DNA from: Stramonita haemastoma
Lineage: Eukaryota > Mollusca > Gastropoda > Neogastropoda > Muricidae
Length of the DNA stretch: 20,000 nucleotides
Direction of reading: 5' to 3'
Assembly (NCBI GenBank): GCA_030674155.1
Contig: CM060320.1
Coordinates: forward strand, 16,976,252-16,996,251
How positions within the stretch are numbered: position 1 is the first letter of the stretch; each line of letters begins with the position of its first letter. The position numbers and the translations under genes were made by a program. The notes below the pieces were generated by a model. It did not search any database, had not been told where the DNA came from, and saw only the letters and a program-made list of their open reading frames with translations. Below, piece by piece: positions 1-9,034 of the stretch.

Positions 1-600
1 TTCTGTTTCTCATTTTCTGAAGAAGCTGCATAATGTTTTCTTCCCTGCTTGATATCCTGAGTGTACAGCAGTATTTTTCTCTGTGTCAGTCTGCAAGAGT
101 TGTATTCCCAGGGATGGAGTAGATCACCTTGTGTTTTGCCTTTTGCAAAATTAATGGTCTTCAAGCGCTCTGCAGCCCTGGCTAGCATAAAAATGTCGCA
201 CTGGCAAGCTTCGAAAATGTTTGCCTGCAGCATCCAGTTTGCAAAGTGTGCTCGCCAATCCACACATTTCGACCCTCAACCTTGACTTCACCATCCGCCC
301 ACTCCCATTTCCATGCATTTTTGCATCCTCTGTCATCATAAGCATGAGTCCGATCCAGGATGGTTCTCTGCATATGCCAGCCATTTTGAAGTTTTGCAGT
401 AGGCTAGCCCTTGATTCGGCTTTAGCTACCGAGTCTAGTGAGTGAGAACTGAACCCTTTGATGACACTGCCACCATTTGAGAATTTCATCTGGTTTCGGT
501 TTTTTTTGCCCCCAGATTTTTTTTCACGGAAAGTTTTTTTTTTTCCACAGAAATCAGCTTGAAAAAATCGGAAATCCGCAGAAAGGCAGAGAATTCTATG
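1..600. other. Unassigned left edge, no confident gene
   Basis: I can assign no gene here. The minus strand carries a 155-codon open frame (151-618) and an overlapping 63-codon frame, which together could be an old coding remnant broken by shifts, but I recognise no domain in either. T-rich runs fill about 500-545. This stretch could be the 5' UTR of the LINE that follows or older repeat DNA; no LINE 5' boundary can be seen. Confidence 0.4.
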
Positions 601-687
601 CTCTGAAAACAACAACAATGGAGAGAGGAATTCCTATGCCATCATTGGCGGATGATAACTTACTGGAGTTCTTGTCTTAAGAAAGAA

Positions 688-1994
688 ATGTTCAAAATGT
701 CTGACTTAAGAAAAAATATGACACAGTCCAAACAACAGGTTGCTCTACATAAAAAATGTGAACCATCAAAAGAGAAAGGTGACAGAGGTGAGACATGTGA
801 AAGCTCAACCATCTCGAAATGTAAAAAGTCGCTGAGCAATAGTCGTTTAACAACTAGATCCAGATCTACTGCTCTGACGGGTTGCAGCTCTACCTCATCT
901 GCTTCACTGTCTCGTGCATTGGAGCAACCACAAGATGTGATCCTGGACTTAAAAGAAGACCATCGATCGGCACCGCAGATGCTCTGGAAGAGACAGTGGA
1001 GAGATTATCAAAGAGCAACAATGCCCAGCACAAGGGTAAGTGTGGCCTCGCAAACAGTCACAGATATAACACCATCAACATCAACACTGTGCACCAAAAA
1101 ATCATATGCAGAGGTCACAAAATCCTCTTCCTCAAATAATATGGGGGGCTTACATACAAGAGAGGTTTGCAACAAGCCTAAAAACACCATCTCAAAATTT
1201 GACAGGCTTCTCAGCTAAGAATGACACATGTTGCTCTAAAATGCAACCTGGTGAAGTCAAAAATCCAAATTCCAACTCTCTCCCCAAAGTTCTGTTTCTA
1301 CATGACTGGACTATGTCAAAGATCAATGCAAAGGGCTTGGGTTATTCCTATGGTCTTAAAGTCACATCAAAGAGGGCCTTTAAAATTGCTGACTGTAGAA
1401 GAGAAATCAAAAATATTTGTCCTGAAGATACTGTGGATTGCATTGTTCTTCATGTAGAAGTTCATGATGTAAAAGGGTCTGACCCAGTCACTGCATCCAA
1501 AGACATGGTGTCTCTGTAGTCAACCAGATCAAAACCAGACTCCCCAAAACAAAAGTAAGTAGTCATCAGCAGAACTACTCCCGTGAAGAACAAAGATCTT
1601 GAGGGAAAGAGACAGCTCTTTAATGCTCTTCTGTTTTCTGAACTTTCTCACCATCAAGTGTCTATTCTCTCACATGAAAATATGAACGTGTATATAACAA
1701 AATGATGAAAGATGACATTCATCCCTCAGATATAGGCACCAGCATCCTGGCAGGGAAACCTGGGTCGACATGTTCATTGTTTCTTCTGGGAGCAACTAAG
1801 GAGAAGGCTTGCCAGGAATCTTTGTGGAGGAATGCCCAACAGCTTGGAGAAGAGGCTCAACCAGTGGTATGGAAATCCTGCAGGGTTTGCCAGATTTCAT
1901 CAGCCATTGTCAACCCATCATCACCAGTGGAATTCTTACTCCCATCCATATGCCTGGTGACTTTGTACATTTTTACCACAGCAAAATGTGTTGA
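688..1994 (+). pseudogene. LINE ORF1 remnant with SGNH/GDSL-esterase-like domain
   Basis: The N-terminal part (ATG at 688 or 697, stop at 1216-1218) is Ser/Thr/Lys-rich and of low complexity. The folded part follows in pieces: frame 2 to a TAG at 1517-1519, a short frame 1 piece, frame 2 again after a 4-base AGTA duplication near 1555-1561, then frame 1 from 1702. Three SGNH-hydrolase blocks are in order: FLHDW (1295-1309) at the GDS position, LHVEVHDV (1448-1471) at the GxND position, and DDIHPSDIG (1711 on) at the DxxH position. The Asp and His of the last block are kept. The Ser position reads Trp and the G and N of GxND read Glu and His, so this copy cannot be an active esterase. Esterase-type ORF1 proteins are known from several LINE clades (CR1 and relatives). 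A frame-3 tail ending in a stop at about 1992-1994 may be the ORF1 end. Confidence 0.65.
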
Positions 1995-2009
1995 AATTCA
2001 CTATATTTC

Positions 2010-2700
2010 ATGAAGACTGTTTATGACAATATTGTAATTTTTCAATGGAATTGTAGATCACTCCTTAAAAATTTGCTTCATCTTGAAGCTCATCTCTCTC
2101 ATCATAATTACTCAGTTCTTGCATTACGGTCTCTTAATGTAGAGGCTAACAAGCTTCCCAAATTTAATAATTTTTATTATCCACCATTGTTCACTTGTAG
2201 CAGTGCAACTAAGAGAGTTCAAACAGCAGTGTACATTAGAGCTGATTTAAGTTACTCTCCTCTGTCTTTACCCCCTGTTCCAACATCTACAGATGAGTTT
2301 TTTGCAACAGCAGTAACTGTCAAAGTAAACAGGCAAACTGATTTAAATTTAGTATCTGTATATTATCCGAAGGGTCCAAAAGCAGAAAATACTGACTGGA
2401 TTAAACATATTGATCTGACAAGTAAAAAATGGATAGTGCTGGAGATTTCAATGCCATGCCCCCTTTTGGGAATGTAATTGTTGCAATGTGACCTGTAACA
2501 GATTAATAGAAAACATTACTGATTCAAAGTTGATTCTCCTAAATGATGGTAGTATAACAAGATTACCTGACATTGCAAGCCATAAACCATCATCAATTGA
2601 TTTATCATTAATATCACCTGAATTAGGAGTTAACGCAGTCTGGTTCACCAATGATGATACATTAGGAAGAGACCATTATCCTATAATACTTCAGTTTAAA
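2010..2700 (+). pseudogene. LINE ORF2: APE-type endonuclease domain
   Basis: This domain nicks target DNA to prime reverse transcription in most LINEs. ORF2 seems to start at the ATG at 2010. Visible motifs are QWNCRSL (WN at 2046-2051, the first metal-site block), AGDFNA (about 2438-2455), SSIDLSLISPEL and LGRDHYPI just before the domain end. The frame moves from 3 to 2 near 2436 and from 2 to 1 near 2465, so two one-base indels flank the GDFNA motif. The usual Gln-Glu-Thr block reads RSL here and the usual Ser before DH reads Arg. Either could be family-specific or decay; a consensus of other copies would tell. Confidence 0.8.
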
Positions 2701-3270
2701 GAAATTATGGTTGAAAAAGAAGCCAAGATTGAAGATGTAATCCCTAAATTTGTTTATAAATGTGCTAATTGGGAACTCTATCAGTCCATATTATCTAACA
2801 TAAACTGTACATATCTTATAGATGAAACTATTGATTCATCATATGACAAATTTTGCAAAGCTATTTTACAGGCAGCAGAAAAATCTATTCCCAAATGCAA
2901 AAAGATGCAAGACTGGAAGTACTTTGGGAATGTGTGGTGGAATAATGAATGTGAGGAAGCAGTCTATTTTAAAAAAATTAGCTTTTAAAAAATGGTTGCA
3001 AGACAGATCGGAAGTAAACTTCATTAATATGAAGCTTGCTAAGAATCAGTAACAGAGTTGTAGCTCTAGCCAAGAAAACTTATTTTTCAAACTTTTGTAG
3101 GGATGAAATATCCGAATCAAAAGATATACACAAAGTGTGGAAAAAAGTAATAATAAAAAAAAGAAAAATGGAAGCATTTTGTCTGTCTTTGCAATAAAAC
3201 TTCATAATAACGAAATGCCTTCCTCCTTAGACAAGGCTGAAGCATTTGTAAAGACTTTTTCAGATAAACT
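2701..3270 (+). pseudogene. LINE ORF2: linker between endonuclease and RT
   Basis: The linker is Lys- and Trp-rich, as usual between the endonuclease and reverse transcriptase of this kind of LINE (for example WWNNECEEAV, about 2935-2964). It runs in frame 1 to a stop at 2986-2988. A frameshift in an A-run near 2970 moves the reading to frame 2 up to about 3052, and frame 3 then carries LAKKTYFSNFCRDEISESK from about 3066. The A-rich stretch around 3140-3200 cannot be read confidently in any frame. Confidence 0.6.
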
Positions 3271-4242
3271 TTGTCAAATCTGAATCCAAATGACAAAGAC
3301 TTTAGAAAGACAGAAGAGAGAAAAGATGAATATAAAGATCCGGTTTCCAAACAAGACTACTTTTTAAATTCTTCTATTACTTTTAAAGAATTTAACAAAG
3401 CTTTAGAGTCATTTTCTTCAAATTACAGTGCTGTGGGCATTGATGACATTTCATACCAGCTATTACAGCACTTGCCTTTAAAATGGAAGGAATTGCTACA
3501 TTCATTTTACCAAAAATGTTGGTTAAATGGAACTCTCCCTACCCTCTGGAAGAGAACAATTGTAATACCAGTTCCAAAAAAGGGCAAACCAAGAACTTGT
3601 ATTAATAGTTACAGACCAATAGCATTAACTTCGCAAGTGGGAAAAGTTTTAGAAAAAATTGTCCGAAGACGCCTTTTGTATTTCTGTGAAAAAGACAATA
3701 TAATTCCAGTCAATCAGGCTGGTTTCAGAAAAGGTCATGTAAACAGATCATCTAGTGAAGCTTACAAGTCATATTAAGTACTAGTTTGCACACAGGAAGA
3801 GCACACTTGCCACTTTCTTTGACATTAGTAAAGCTTATGATAGTGTATGGCATGCTAGATTATTATACAAACTGAAACTTATTGGAGTTAATGGTGAAAT
3901 GTTTCAATATTTTAAGAGTTTTCTATCGGAAAGATCAATGTGTGCAAGAGTTGGATCAGTGTAATCATCTTTCAAAAATATTGATATTGGTATTCTTCAG
4001 GGGTCAATAATAGCTCCTACATTGTTTTCGATTCTTATTCATGACCTTCCGAAAGTTCTATCAAACAATATAAACCTAGCACAATATGCTGATGATATTG
4101 CAATTTGGATTAATACAAGCATTAGGAAACGTACATCTAAAAGAATTATAAATCATATCAACAAAATTTATCAATTTGAAATAGATAAATTAGATATTTA
4201 TATGAAAGAAAACGGTCTTTCTCTTTCAGGAGAAAAAACTAA
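3271..4242 (+). pseudogene. LINE ORF2: reverse transcriptase fingers and palm
   Basis: The reading starts in frame 1 with PVPKKGKPRTCINSYRPIAL (about 3571-3630) and NQAGFRKGH (about 3712-3738), typical of the early RT blocks of LINEs. A frameshift near 3745 leads to frame 2, which carries motif A FFDISKAYDSVWH (about 3815-3853, with both catalytic-region Asp residues), then ILQGSIIAPTLF (about 3992-4027) and the motif C box YADD (4085-4096). The catalytic residues are therefore intact in sequence. A TAA at 3962-3964 interrupts the frame between motif A and the QGS block. The coding frame is cut at 4242 by the LTR-like insert and resumes after it. Confidence 0.88.
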
Positions 4243-4278
4243 TGTTATAGTGTGCACTTTACACACTATTAGAGATTA

Positions 4279-4357
4279 GAGACAGTTGGCAGGCAAGCAT
4301 GGCTGCCCACTTGAGACAGCTGGCAGGCAAGCGTGGCTACCCACTTGAGACAGCTGG
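4279..4357. repeat. 34-base tandem repeat, about 2.3 copies
   Basis: Units begin GAGACAG(C/T)TGGC at 4279, 4313 and 4347, an exact 34-base period with a few substitutions. It lies close to the left end of the LTR-like insert. Confidence 0.85.
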
Positions 4358-4873
4358 CGACAATTAACAGGTTGGAGGGCTTGTCTCTGCTAGTCAATTG
4401 CTCAACAAGCTTGGTGTTGTGGTCGGAAATTTTGCTGACTTGTTTCTTTTTAAATTTCCACGTTGAATTGATTGGTTTAGACTTTAGAGCAGAAGAGGCT
4501 TCGTGTAAGTAAGAGGAGCGGTCAGTCACTCAGCCTTTCCCTGCTACAGCTAGAGGACTGCAAGACGACTTGTGGACTTGTGGGCCGTAGAGCACAACGA
4601 TGTGACGATACTAGTATACAGTAGTTGTTCTTCGGGTTGAGCTGTAAGTGAAACATTTTCTTTTATTGTAGTTTAGTTTTATCAGGGTGATAGTTGATTC
4701 GACAAACAAATTCTATCTTCTATCGCCTATACTAACTGAATTTAATGGTTGATTTGGTTTCCTGAGAGTGTGTATTGTTTGACACACGGAAGTTGGTTGA
4801 GGTCGTAAGGCTTTTGTTGTTTGACTGTGTGTTCTTAGATTTATTCTGTAGTTGGATGTCAGTCTTACTGTGA

Positions 4874-4911
4874 AATTTTAAGAATAACTAATCATTTGAT
4901 TTTGTGTTATT
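4874..4911. repeat. 38-base direct repeat, copy 1
   Basis: This segment, starting AATTTTAAGAATAACTAATC, is found again without a mismatch at 5270-5307. Both copies lie inside the LTR-like insert. Confidence 0.9.
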
Positions 4912-5229
4912 CTGAGACAAAGTTTGTAAATCGTAGTGATTTTGCAGATAAATTAATGTGGACTAGTACAAAGTTATTGTGTTAAACTATTATGGTATAG
5001 TTTAATTGGAATAGACAACGTTGAGTTGGAAACTGTGAAGATTGTCTGGTTAGTCTGTTATCTGAAAGTAAGGACTAGCTTGGTCCTTGAGATAATTGTT
5101 CTACTACTGTAGAGGGGGTTTCAGCAACCGTAATTGTGTGACTATGGTCAGTCATTTGTGTGCCTAGAGCTGCTAGTTTTGTATGTGAGTTTTGAGACGC
5201 TAGATTATGCCTGCTCAATTTCTTCCTTA

Positions 5230-5232
5230 CCC

Positions 5233-5269
<37 letters not shown>
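5230..5269. repeat. Poly(C) then (CT)n microsatellite
   Basis: Fourteen C residues (5230-5243) are followed by a CT tract that ends directly at the second copy of the 38-base direct repeat. Confidence 0.95.
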
Positions 5270-5276
<7 letters not shown>

Positions 5277-5307
5277 AGAATAACTAATCATTTGATTTTG
5301 TGTTATT
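5270..5307. repeat. 38-base direct repeat, copy 2
   Basis: This is identical to 4874-4911. It is squeezed between a (CT)n tract and the head of a SINE, so the order here is CT tract, repeat, SINE, CT tract. Confidence 0.9.
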
Positions 5308-5313
5308 TTGTGT

Positions 5314-5683
5314 GGGGGGCGGATAGCCTAGTGGTCAGAACATTGCGCTGGCAATTTGAAGACCCGGGTTCGGGTTCGAGTTCGGTCGAGGAAATTTTCT
5401 TCCTGGAGTTAACATCAGTGCTGACTCCACTCTCCCCAAAAGTCCTTCGGATGAGACTTTAAACCGAGGCCCGTGTGCGAACGCACGCAGAACATCTTGC
5501 GCACACGTTAAATCCTGTTCCGCTTTTCGTAAGAGTAGGCCATCGTGTGCTGGTGGGAACAGATGACAATATTTACAAAACTGCATACACACGGGGACCG
5601 GATGAAAAAAAGCACATGATTGCTTATTCTGTTATCCTCGATATAAAAGAATAAATAAAATAATTAAAATAAATAATAATAAA
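5314..5683 (+). mobile_element. Full-length tRNA-derived SINE, copy 1
   Basis: The head has RNA polymerase III promoter boxes like a tRNA gene: A box TAGCCTAGTGG (5324-5334) and B box GGTTCGAGTTC (5373-5383). The body contains the blocks CAGAACATCTTGCGCACACG and CCTGTTCCGCTTTTCGTAAG, and the 3' part has CCGGATGAAAAAAAGCACAT and GATATAAAAGAA, then AAATAAATAAT-type simple sequence. Related copies occur at 10440-10758 (minus), 11369-11601, 12106-12180 and 17989-18171. SINEs like this code for nothing and move by using the machinery of a partner LINE. Confidence 0.85.
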
Positions 5684-5690
5684 TCTCTCT

Positions 5691-5771
<81 letters not shown>
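5684..5771. repeat. (CT)n microsatellite
   Basis: A nearly pure CT tract follows directly on the SINE tail and may have grown from it. It is a long polypyrimidine run on the plus strand. Confidence 0.95.
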
Positions 5772-6050
5772 TGTGTTACAATATCCATGGGTTTGATAGG
5801 AACCAATGTTGTGAAAAGATCTTAGCATAAACTAAGTTCTGTTGGACATTATTTATGATAATGTCAGTCGAGAGTACTGAGGAAAGGGTTTTCCTGGTTA
5901 ATTGTGATTGGATTTTTTATTTCAATTGTATACTCTCTATTGGTTTCCTAGGATTAACTTGGTATTTTGTTGTGAGTAATGAAAGGGGTTTGACTCGGCT
6001 AGACGACAGTAGTATTTGCTATGTGTGCCTTTCATGAATGATATACCTTG

Positions 6051-6151
6051 TTAAATGTGGATCGAGTAGCACTTACCCGAATTCTCTGATTTGTTTCAGA
6101 CGTGTTTTAAATGTGGATAGTTACCTGAATTTTGTATTTGTTTCAGGTGTG
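6051..6151. repeat. Diverged tandem duplication of about 50 bases
   Basis: Both halves begin TTAAATGTGGAT (6051 and 6107) and share TTACC(C/T)GAATT and TTTGTTTCAG. They differ by an 8-base gap and several substitutions. It lies in the right part of the LTR-like insert, before a short (GT)n run. Confidence 0.8.
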
Positions 6152-6328
6152 TGTGTGTGTGTGTTGTTTTGTTGTGGTAAATGAAACAATAAAACGTGTT
6201 ACCATAACACCCCTGCTGGCCTCCATCCATCAATACCGTTTGAGATGTGGAGTGCCTGAGTCATCCTACCATCTTCCCCTTCCCCATATCTTCACCCCTT
6301 ATTGTTGACAACAACGAACCTATCTACA

Positions 6329-7030
6329 CTAAATTAATGCTATTTCTAAATGGTGAAAATCCCAGTTGTTTACGAACGTTACATGTAAATGGGGAAACCT
6401 TAAAATATTCTCAAAATGTTTAGTTTCTGGGTGTTCATTTAAACCCCAAATTAAATTGGAGATTCTACATTGAGAGTCTAGTAAACAAAGCAAGGAAACG
6501 ATTAAACCTTCTGAAGATTATTGCTGTCTGTTCAGCCATGGGGTCAGGACACAAAGACTCTCCTTCACTTAGCAACTAGTCTTGTCAGATCAACCTTGAT
6601 TTATGGGCAGGAGGTTTACTTTTCAGCTCCACCTTCTTTATTGAAAAAGCTGCAAAGCATTGATAGTAAATCGATTAAGCCAGCTCTTGGAGTTCCAGTA
6701 CACACAAATACACTGATTACATATAAAGAAGTCAAATTACTTTCTTTATCAGATCATAGTCATTTATCTGTAGCTAAGTTTGTTACAAGAAGTCTTTCAG
6801 TATCAAACTCCTTAAAAACTGAAGTTCTCTTTGATTCAGTCAAGGATTATCCTAAGTGAGCCCAACATATCTCATCACTTTGCCCAATTCATAATTACAT
6901 AGATGACTTACTGTCAGAGTGTAATATTGACATTTCTTCAATACCCATTGTACCAATAGTTCCTAAGATACCATAGTGGGAGCATAAGGAGGCTAAATTT
7001 GATATTGATTATACCATTCACAAAAAAGAT
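6329..7030 (+). pseudogene. LINE ORF2: RT thumb and connection, after the insert
   Basis: Reading resumes in frame 1 with LMLFLNGENPSC and then FLGVHLNPKLNWRFYIES, a block that usually follows the YADD region of LINE reverse transcriptases. A TAG at 6421-6423 stands directly before FLGVHL. A frameshift near 6525 moves the reading to frame 2, which carries LVRSTLIYGQEVYFSAPPSL (about 6582-6641) up to a TGA at 6857-6859. Frame 2 stays recognisable beyond this and has another stop at 6974-6976. Confidence 0.8.
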
Positions 7031-7481
7031 GACAGTATTAATATATTGACTTCTGATGTAAAACAAAATCTTGAAACAAATTATCTTAATCATCTAAAAG
7101 TGTTTACAGATGGTTCTGTTTATGACTTTAATGCAGAATCAGGTTTTGTTATTCCTGCTCTGAAGATACAAAAATCATTCTGTTTAGGGAAGGGTTTCTC
7201 CATATTCAGTGCTGAGCTCTATGCCATACTTATGGCTCTGATTACTATAAATGATAGTAATTTTGCATTTTTTCACATCGTTTTTTTGTGTTGACTCAAA
7301 GTCTGTACTGTATAGCTTACAAGACTGGAGCTCAAAAGTAAGGACAGATTTATTATTTGAAATAAAATATTTGATACATTGTATCATGACAAAAGGTATT
7401 GGAGTAGATTTTTGCTGGATTCCTTCTCACTGTGGGCGAATGAACTGGAATGAAATAGCAGATAACTTTGCAAAAATTTAA
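7031..7481 (+). pseudogene. LINE ORF2: RNase H domain
   Basis: The domain removes the RNA strand from the RNA-DNA hybrid. The four catalytic acidic positions can all be placed: Asp in VFTDGSV (7109-7111), Glu in SAELYAILMAL (7214-7216), Asp in FCVDSKSV (7293-7295), and Asp in WNEIADNF (7461-7463), the last following WIPSHCG. Only a frame change from 2 to 3 near 7275, in a T-run, breaks the domain. This is one of the best-kept parts of the element. Confidence 0.88.
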
Positions 7482-7813
7482 AAGGTGCAAAAAGAGATTG
7501 CCCAGTGCATAACTTAAAAAATGATTGTGGTGAAATTAATTCATTATTAAAAAATCAGGTACATAAGAAGAACTTTCATGGGAAAATAGAAATACTGGGC
7601 TATCCAAGACATATTACTGACATCATTTATAAGTTGCTATTAAATTCTTGGAAGACCAAATATTCTCGAAATGTAACTTGCTCCTGTTCTGAGCCATTAT
7701 CTTGTGAACATATTCTTTTTCAATGTTCAGTTCTAAATTCAGTTTACAAAGAAAATGGCATTGAAATTCAAAGAGAACCATTGGATGTAGTTTTGCGAAA
7801 ACTTGATTACTGA
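7482..7813 (+). pseudogene. LINE ORF2: C-terminal Cys/His region
   Basis: Frame 2 ends at a TGA at 7811-7813. Near its middle it reads CSCSEPLSCEHILFQC, which fits the Cys/His cluster found at the C-terminus of many RNase H-bearing LINEs. The context KLLLNSWKTKYSRNVTC before it is also typical. The C-terminal tail after the cluster has about 27 residues. Confidence 0.75.
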
Positions 7814-7960
7814 TGTTGCTAGGATTATTTCCAAGTCTTCTGTAATTTTTTTTTTGGTAGGTTTTTTGTTTTTGTTTTGTTTGTTTTTTCTGTTTTGTTT
7901 GTTTAGTCTAATATCACCAAGTGTGAATAGACTTTAAATTAAACTACAACAACAACAACA
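7814..7960 (+). other. LINE 3' UTR and (CAA)n tail
   Basis: A T/G-rich stretch (7840-7905) is followed by about 40 mixed bases and an ACAACAACAACAACA tail. The next base begins the inverted (GAAT)n tail of another repeat, so the element end lies at about 7960. Confidence 0.7.
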
Positions 7961-7966
7961 TTGGAG

Positions 7967-8046
7967 AATGAATGAATGAATGAATAATCTTTATTTTTCA
8001 AGGGTAACAGAGTAAGTAAGCATTACATACTTTTTTTCATCCGGCC
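7967..8046 (-). mobile_element. (ATTC)n-tailed repeat, 3' end
   Basis: Read on the minus strand, this gives GGGCCGGATGAAAAAAAGTA, then an AT-rich part, CCCTTGAAAAATAAAGATTA and (ATTC)n. The same 3' end is present on the plus strand at 19063-19184. The body to the right of 8046 has no visible partner in the window, so the length of this copy is unknown. It abuts the (CAA)n tail of the LINE. Confidence 0.8.
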
Positions 8047-8285
8047 CTTGCCCTGATCAGGGAATAAAGCTAAGAAACCCCCTCCCTACCCCTACATACC
8101 AGCATCACCACCAGCAGCAGTTCAACCAATATTATAAAAAAAAAAGAAAACAGAATACATTCAACAAAACGCGTCATCCTAACTGGATACACTGATAATT
8201 ATTTAAACAAAAAATAACATAGCAAAAAATATTAAAAAATAGCAAATATTCAGAACCATAAAACAGAAGGCATTACAAATCTATA
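8047..8285. other. Intergenic, no gene seen
   Basis: This is AT-rich with A-runs (8138-8147, 8209-8237). It may include the body of the minus-strand repeat that ends at 7967. Confidence 0.6.
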
Positions 8286-8288
8286 ATG

Positions 8289-8355
<67 letters not shown>

Positions 8356-8378
8356 GCGGGAAAACAAGCAAAGTAGGC

Positions 8379-8436
<58 letters not shown>
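8286..8436. repeat. (TG)n then (GA)n microsatellites
   Basis: A (TG)n run (about 8288-8353) and a (GA)n run (8381-8436) are separated by about 27 unique bases. Open frames across them on both strands are by-products of the dinucleotides. Confidence 0.98.
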
Positions 8437-8438
<2 letters not shown>

Positions 8439-8450
8439 CACATAAAACAC

Positions 8451-8559
8451 ATTAGGCTTATTTCTGTAAGTTTGCTTGATCACGTAGTCTACATGTTGAG
8501 CTGAAGAATCTAAAACTGACACAATGTCGGGTTGAAAGAAACATTGTTATTGCTTTCGG
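8451..8559. repeat. Direct repeat A, partner of 11738-11882
   Basis: It begins ATTAGGCTTATTTCTGTAAG and continues through AAAACTGACAC to ACATTGTTATTGCTTTCG. The same string of blocks appears in the same order at 11738-11882, where the copy stops about ten bases before NPAS4-like exon 2. Confidence 0.9.
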
Positions 8560-9034
8560 ATGTCAAAACATCTTTTTGTCGTATTGTTTAAACTTCCGCA
8601 TATGGCAGTTTCAAGCTAATTGTTGTTACTTTTTCCGCGCAGAGCTTTGTTAGCCTATTTTAAGCGCATGATTCAAGTCTTTGACGTCACTCAGTCACCA
8701 AGCGTTGCCAACCTCAATTTAGTGACTGGCTCTCTCCACCCCACACGTGGTGTCTGGCTCGACGATTCTTAGCCAATCATTGAGGTCATGTGACTTGTGC
8801 GACACTGCAGACGACATGCGAGTGTCCCACTTTACTTAGTTGGGAAATTTCACACAAGGCGGCTGGTCCGTCTTGTTTCCCTTGAGAAAAGATATCTGTT
8901 TTACTTGGTTTTTCTTTTTCGATTTTTAAAATCTTTTCGAAGTGTTTTCAATGCCATTTCGTCACCGGAATCTTACTGACGATCTTCATTTTTACTGTGT
9001 TTTCGTGTCCATCATTGAGTGGTAATCCTTGAAA
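8560..9034 (+). promoter_or_regulatory. Putative promoter and 5' UTR of NPAS4-like gene
   Basis: This is the only long stretch of complex sequence before exon 1. It contains a full palindromic CRE TGACGTCA (8682-8689), an E-box CACGTG (8744-8749), a CCAAT box (8773-8777) and the palindrome-like GTCATGTGAC (8785-8794), all within 115 bases. I see no clear TATA box, so the start of transcription cannot be placed. Vertebrate Npas4 is an activity-induced early gene; a CRE would fit such control, but that is inference for this animal. Confidence 0.55.
8951..9025 (+). CDS. Possible uORF of 24 codons before the NPAS4-like start
   Basis: An ATG at 8951 opens a 24-codon frame that ends at a TAA (9023-9025), nine bases before the main ATG and in the same frame. 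If the transcript starts upstream of 8951, ribosomes would meet this frame first, and re-initiation at 9035 would be needed. A longer frame from an ATG at 8797 (60 codons, ends 8979) overlaps it. Neither peptide resembles anything I know. Confidence 0.35.
   Translation: MPFRHRNLTDDLHFYCVFVSIIEW

Larger units (their letters stand above)
4243..6328. mobile_element. LTR-like insert (solo LTR candidate) inside the LINE RT
   Basis: The insert begins TGTTATAG and ends CTATCTACA, giving TGT...ACA ends with an imperfect inverted match. It is flanked by CTAA on both sides (4239-4242 and 6329-6332), a 4-base target duplication. Deleting the insert plus one CTAA joins the LINE frame exactly, giving the common RT block EKTKLMLF across the junction. 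No second copy of its end sequence is seen inside it and it has no coding frame, so a solo LTR fits best. An AATAAA lies at 6188-6193. About 370 bases of it are a SINE and more is simple repeat, so the original length was nearer 1.6 kb. A non-autonomous element of another kind remains possible, and its orientation is not certain. Confidence 0.7.
688..7960 (+). mobile_element. Decayed non-LTR retrotransposon (LINE) with RNase H
   Basis: This is one plus-strand LINE copy whose parts appear in the expected order: ORF1 with an esterase-like domain, ORF2 with APE endonuclease, reverse transcriptase, RNase H and a Cys/His C-terminus, a T-rich 3' UTR, and a short (CAA)n tail at about 7944-7960. An RNase H domain places it in the I/Jockey/R1-like group of families; the exact clade cannot be fixed by eye. 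At least ten frame changes and several stops (for example 3962-3964 and 6421-6423) make it non-functional. A 2.1 kb LTR-like insert (4243-6328) splits it. The 5' boundary is not visible and may lie before the given start. Confidence 0.85.

Noticed and set aside
151..618. 155-codon minus-strand gene
   Set aside because: No recognisable domain, overlaps other open frames, and lies beside a decayed LINE; kept only as an unassigned region.
5314..5390. Functional tRNA gene
   Set aside because: A and B boxes are present but the sequence does not close into a cloverleaf acceptor stem and runs on into a SINE body.
4240..6343. 9-base TAATGTTAT/TAATGCTAT target duplication around the insert
   Set aside because: It has a mismatch and would break the LINE frame; the CTAA borders with TGT...ACA ends restore the frame exactly.
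8451..8559. A lost duplicate of exon 2 upstream of the promoter
   Set aside because: Copy A ends at the same point as copy B before the exon, and no bHLH codons follow it.
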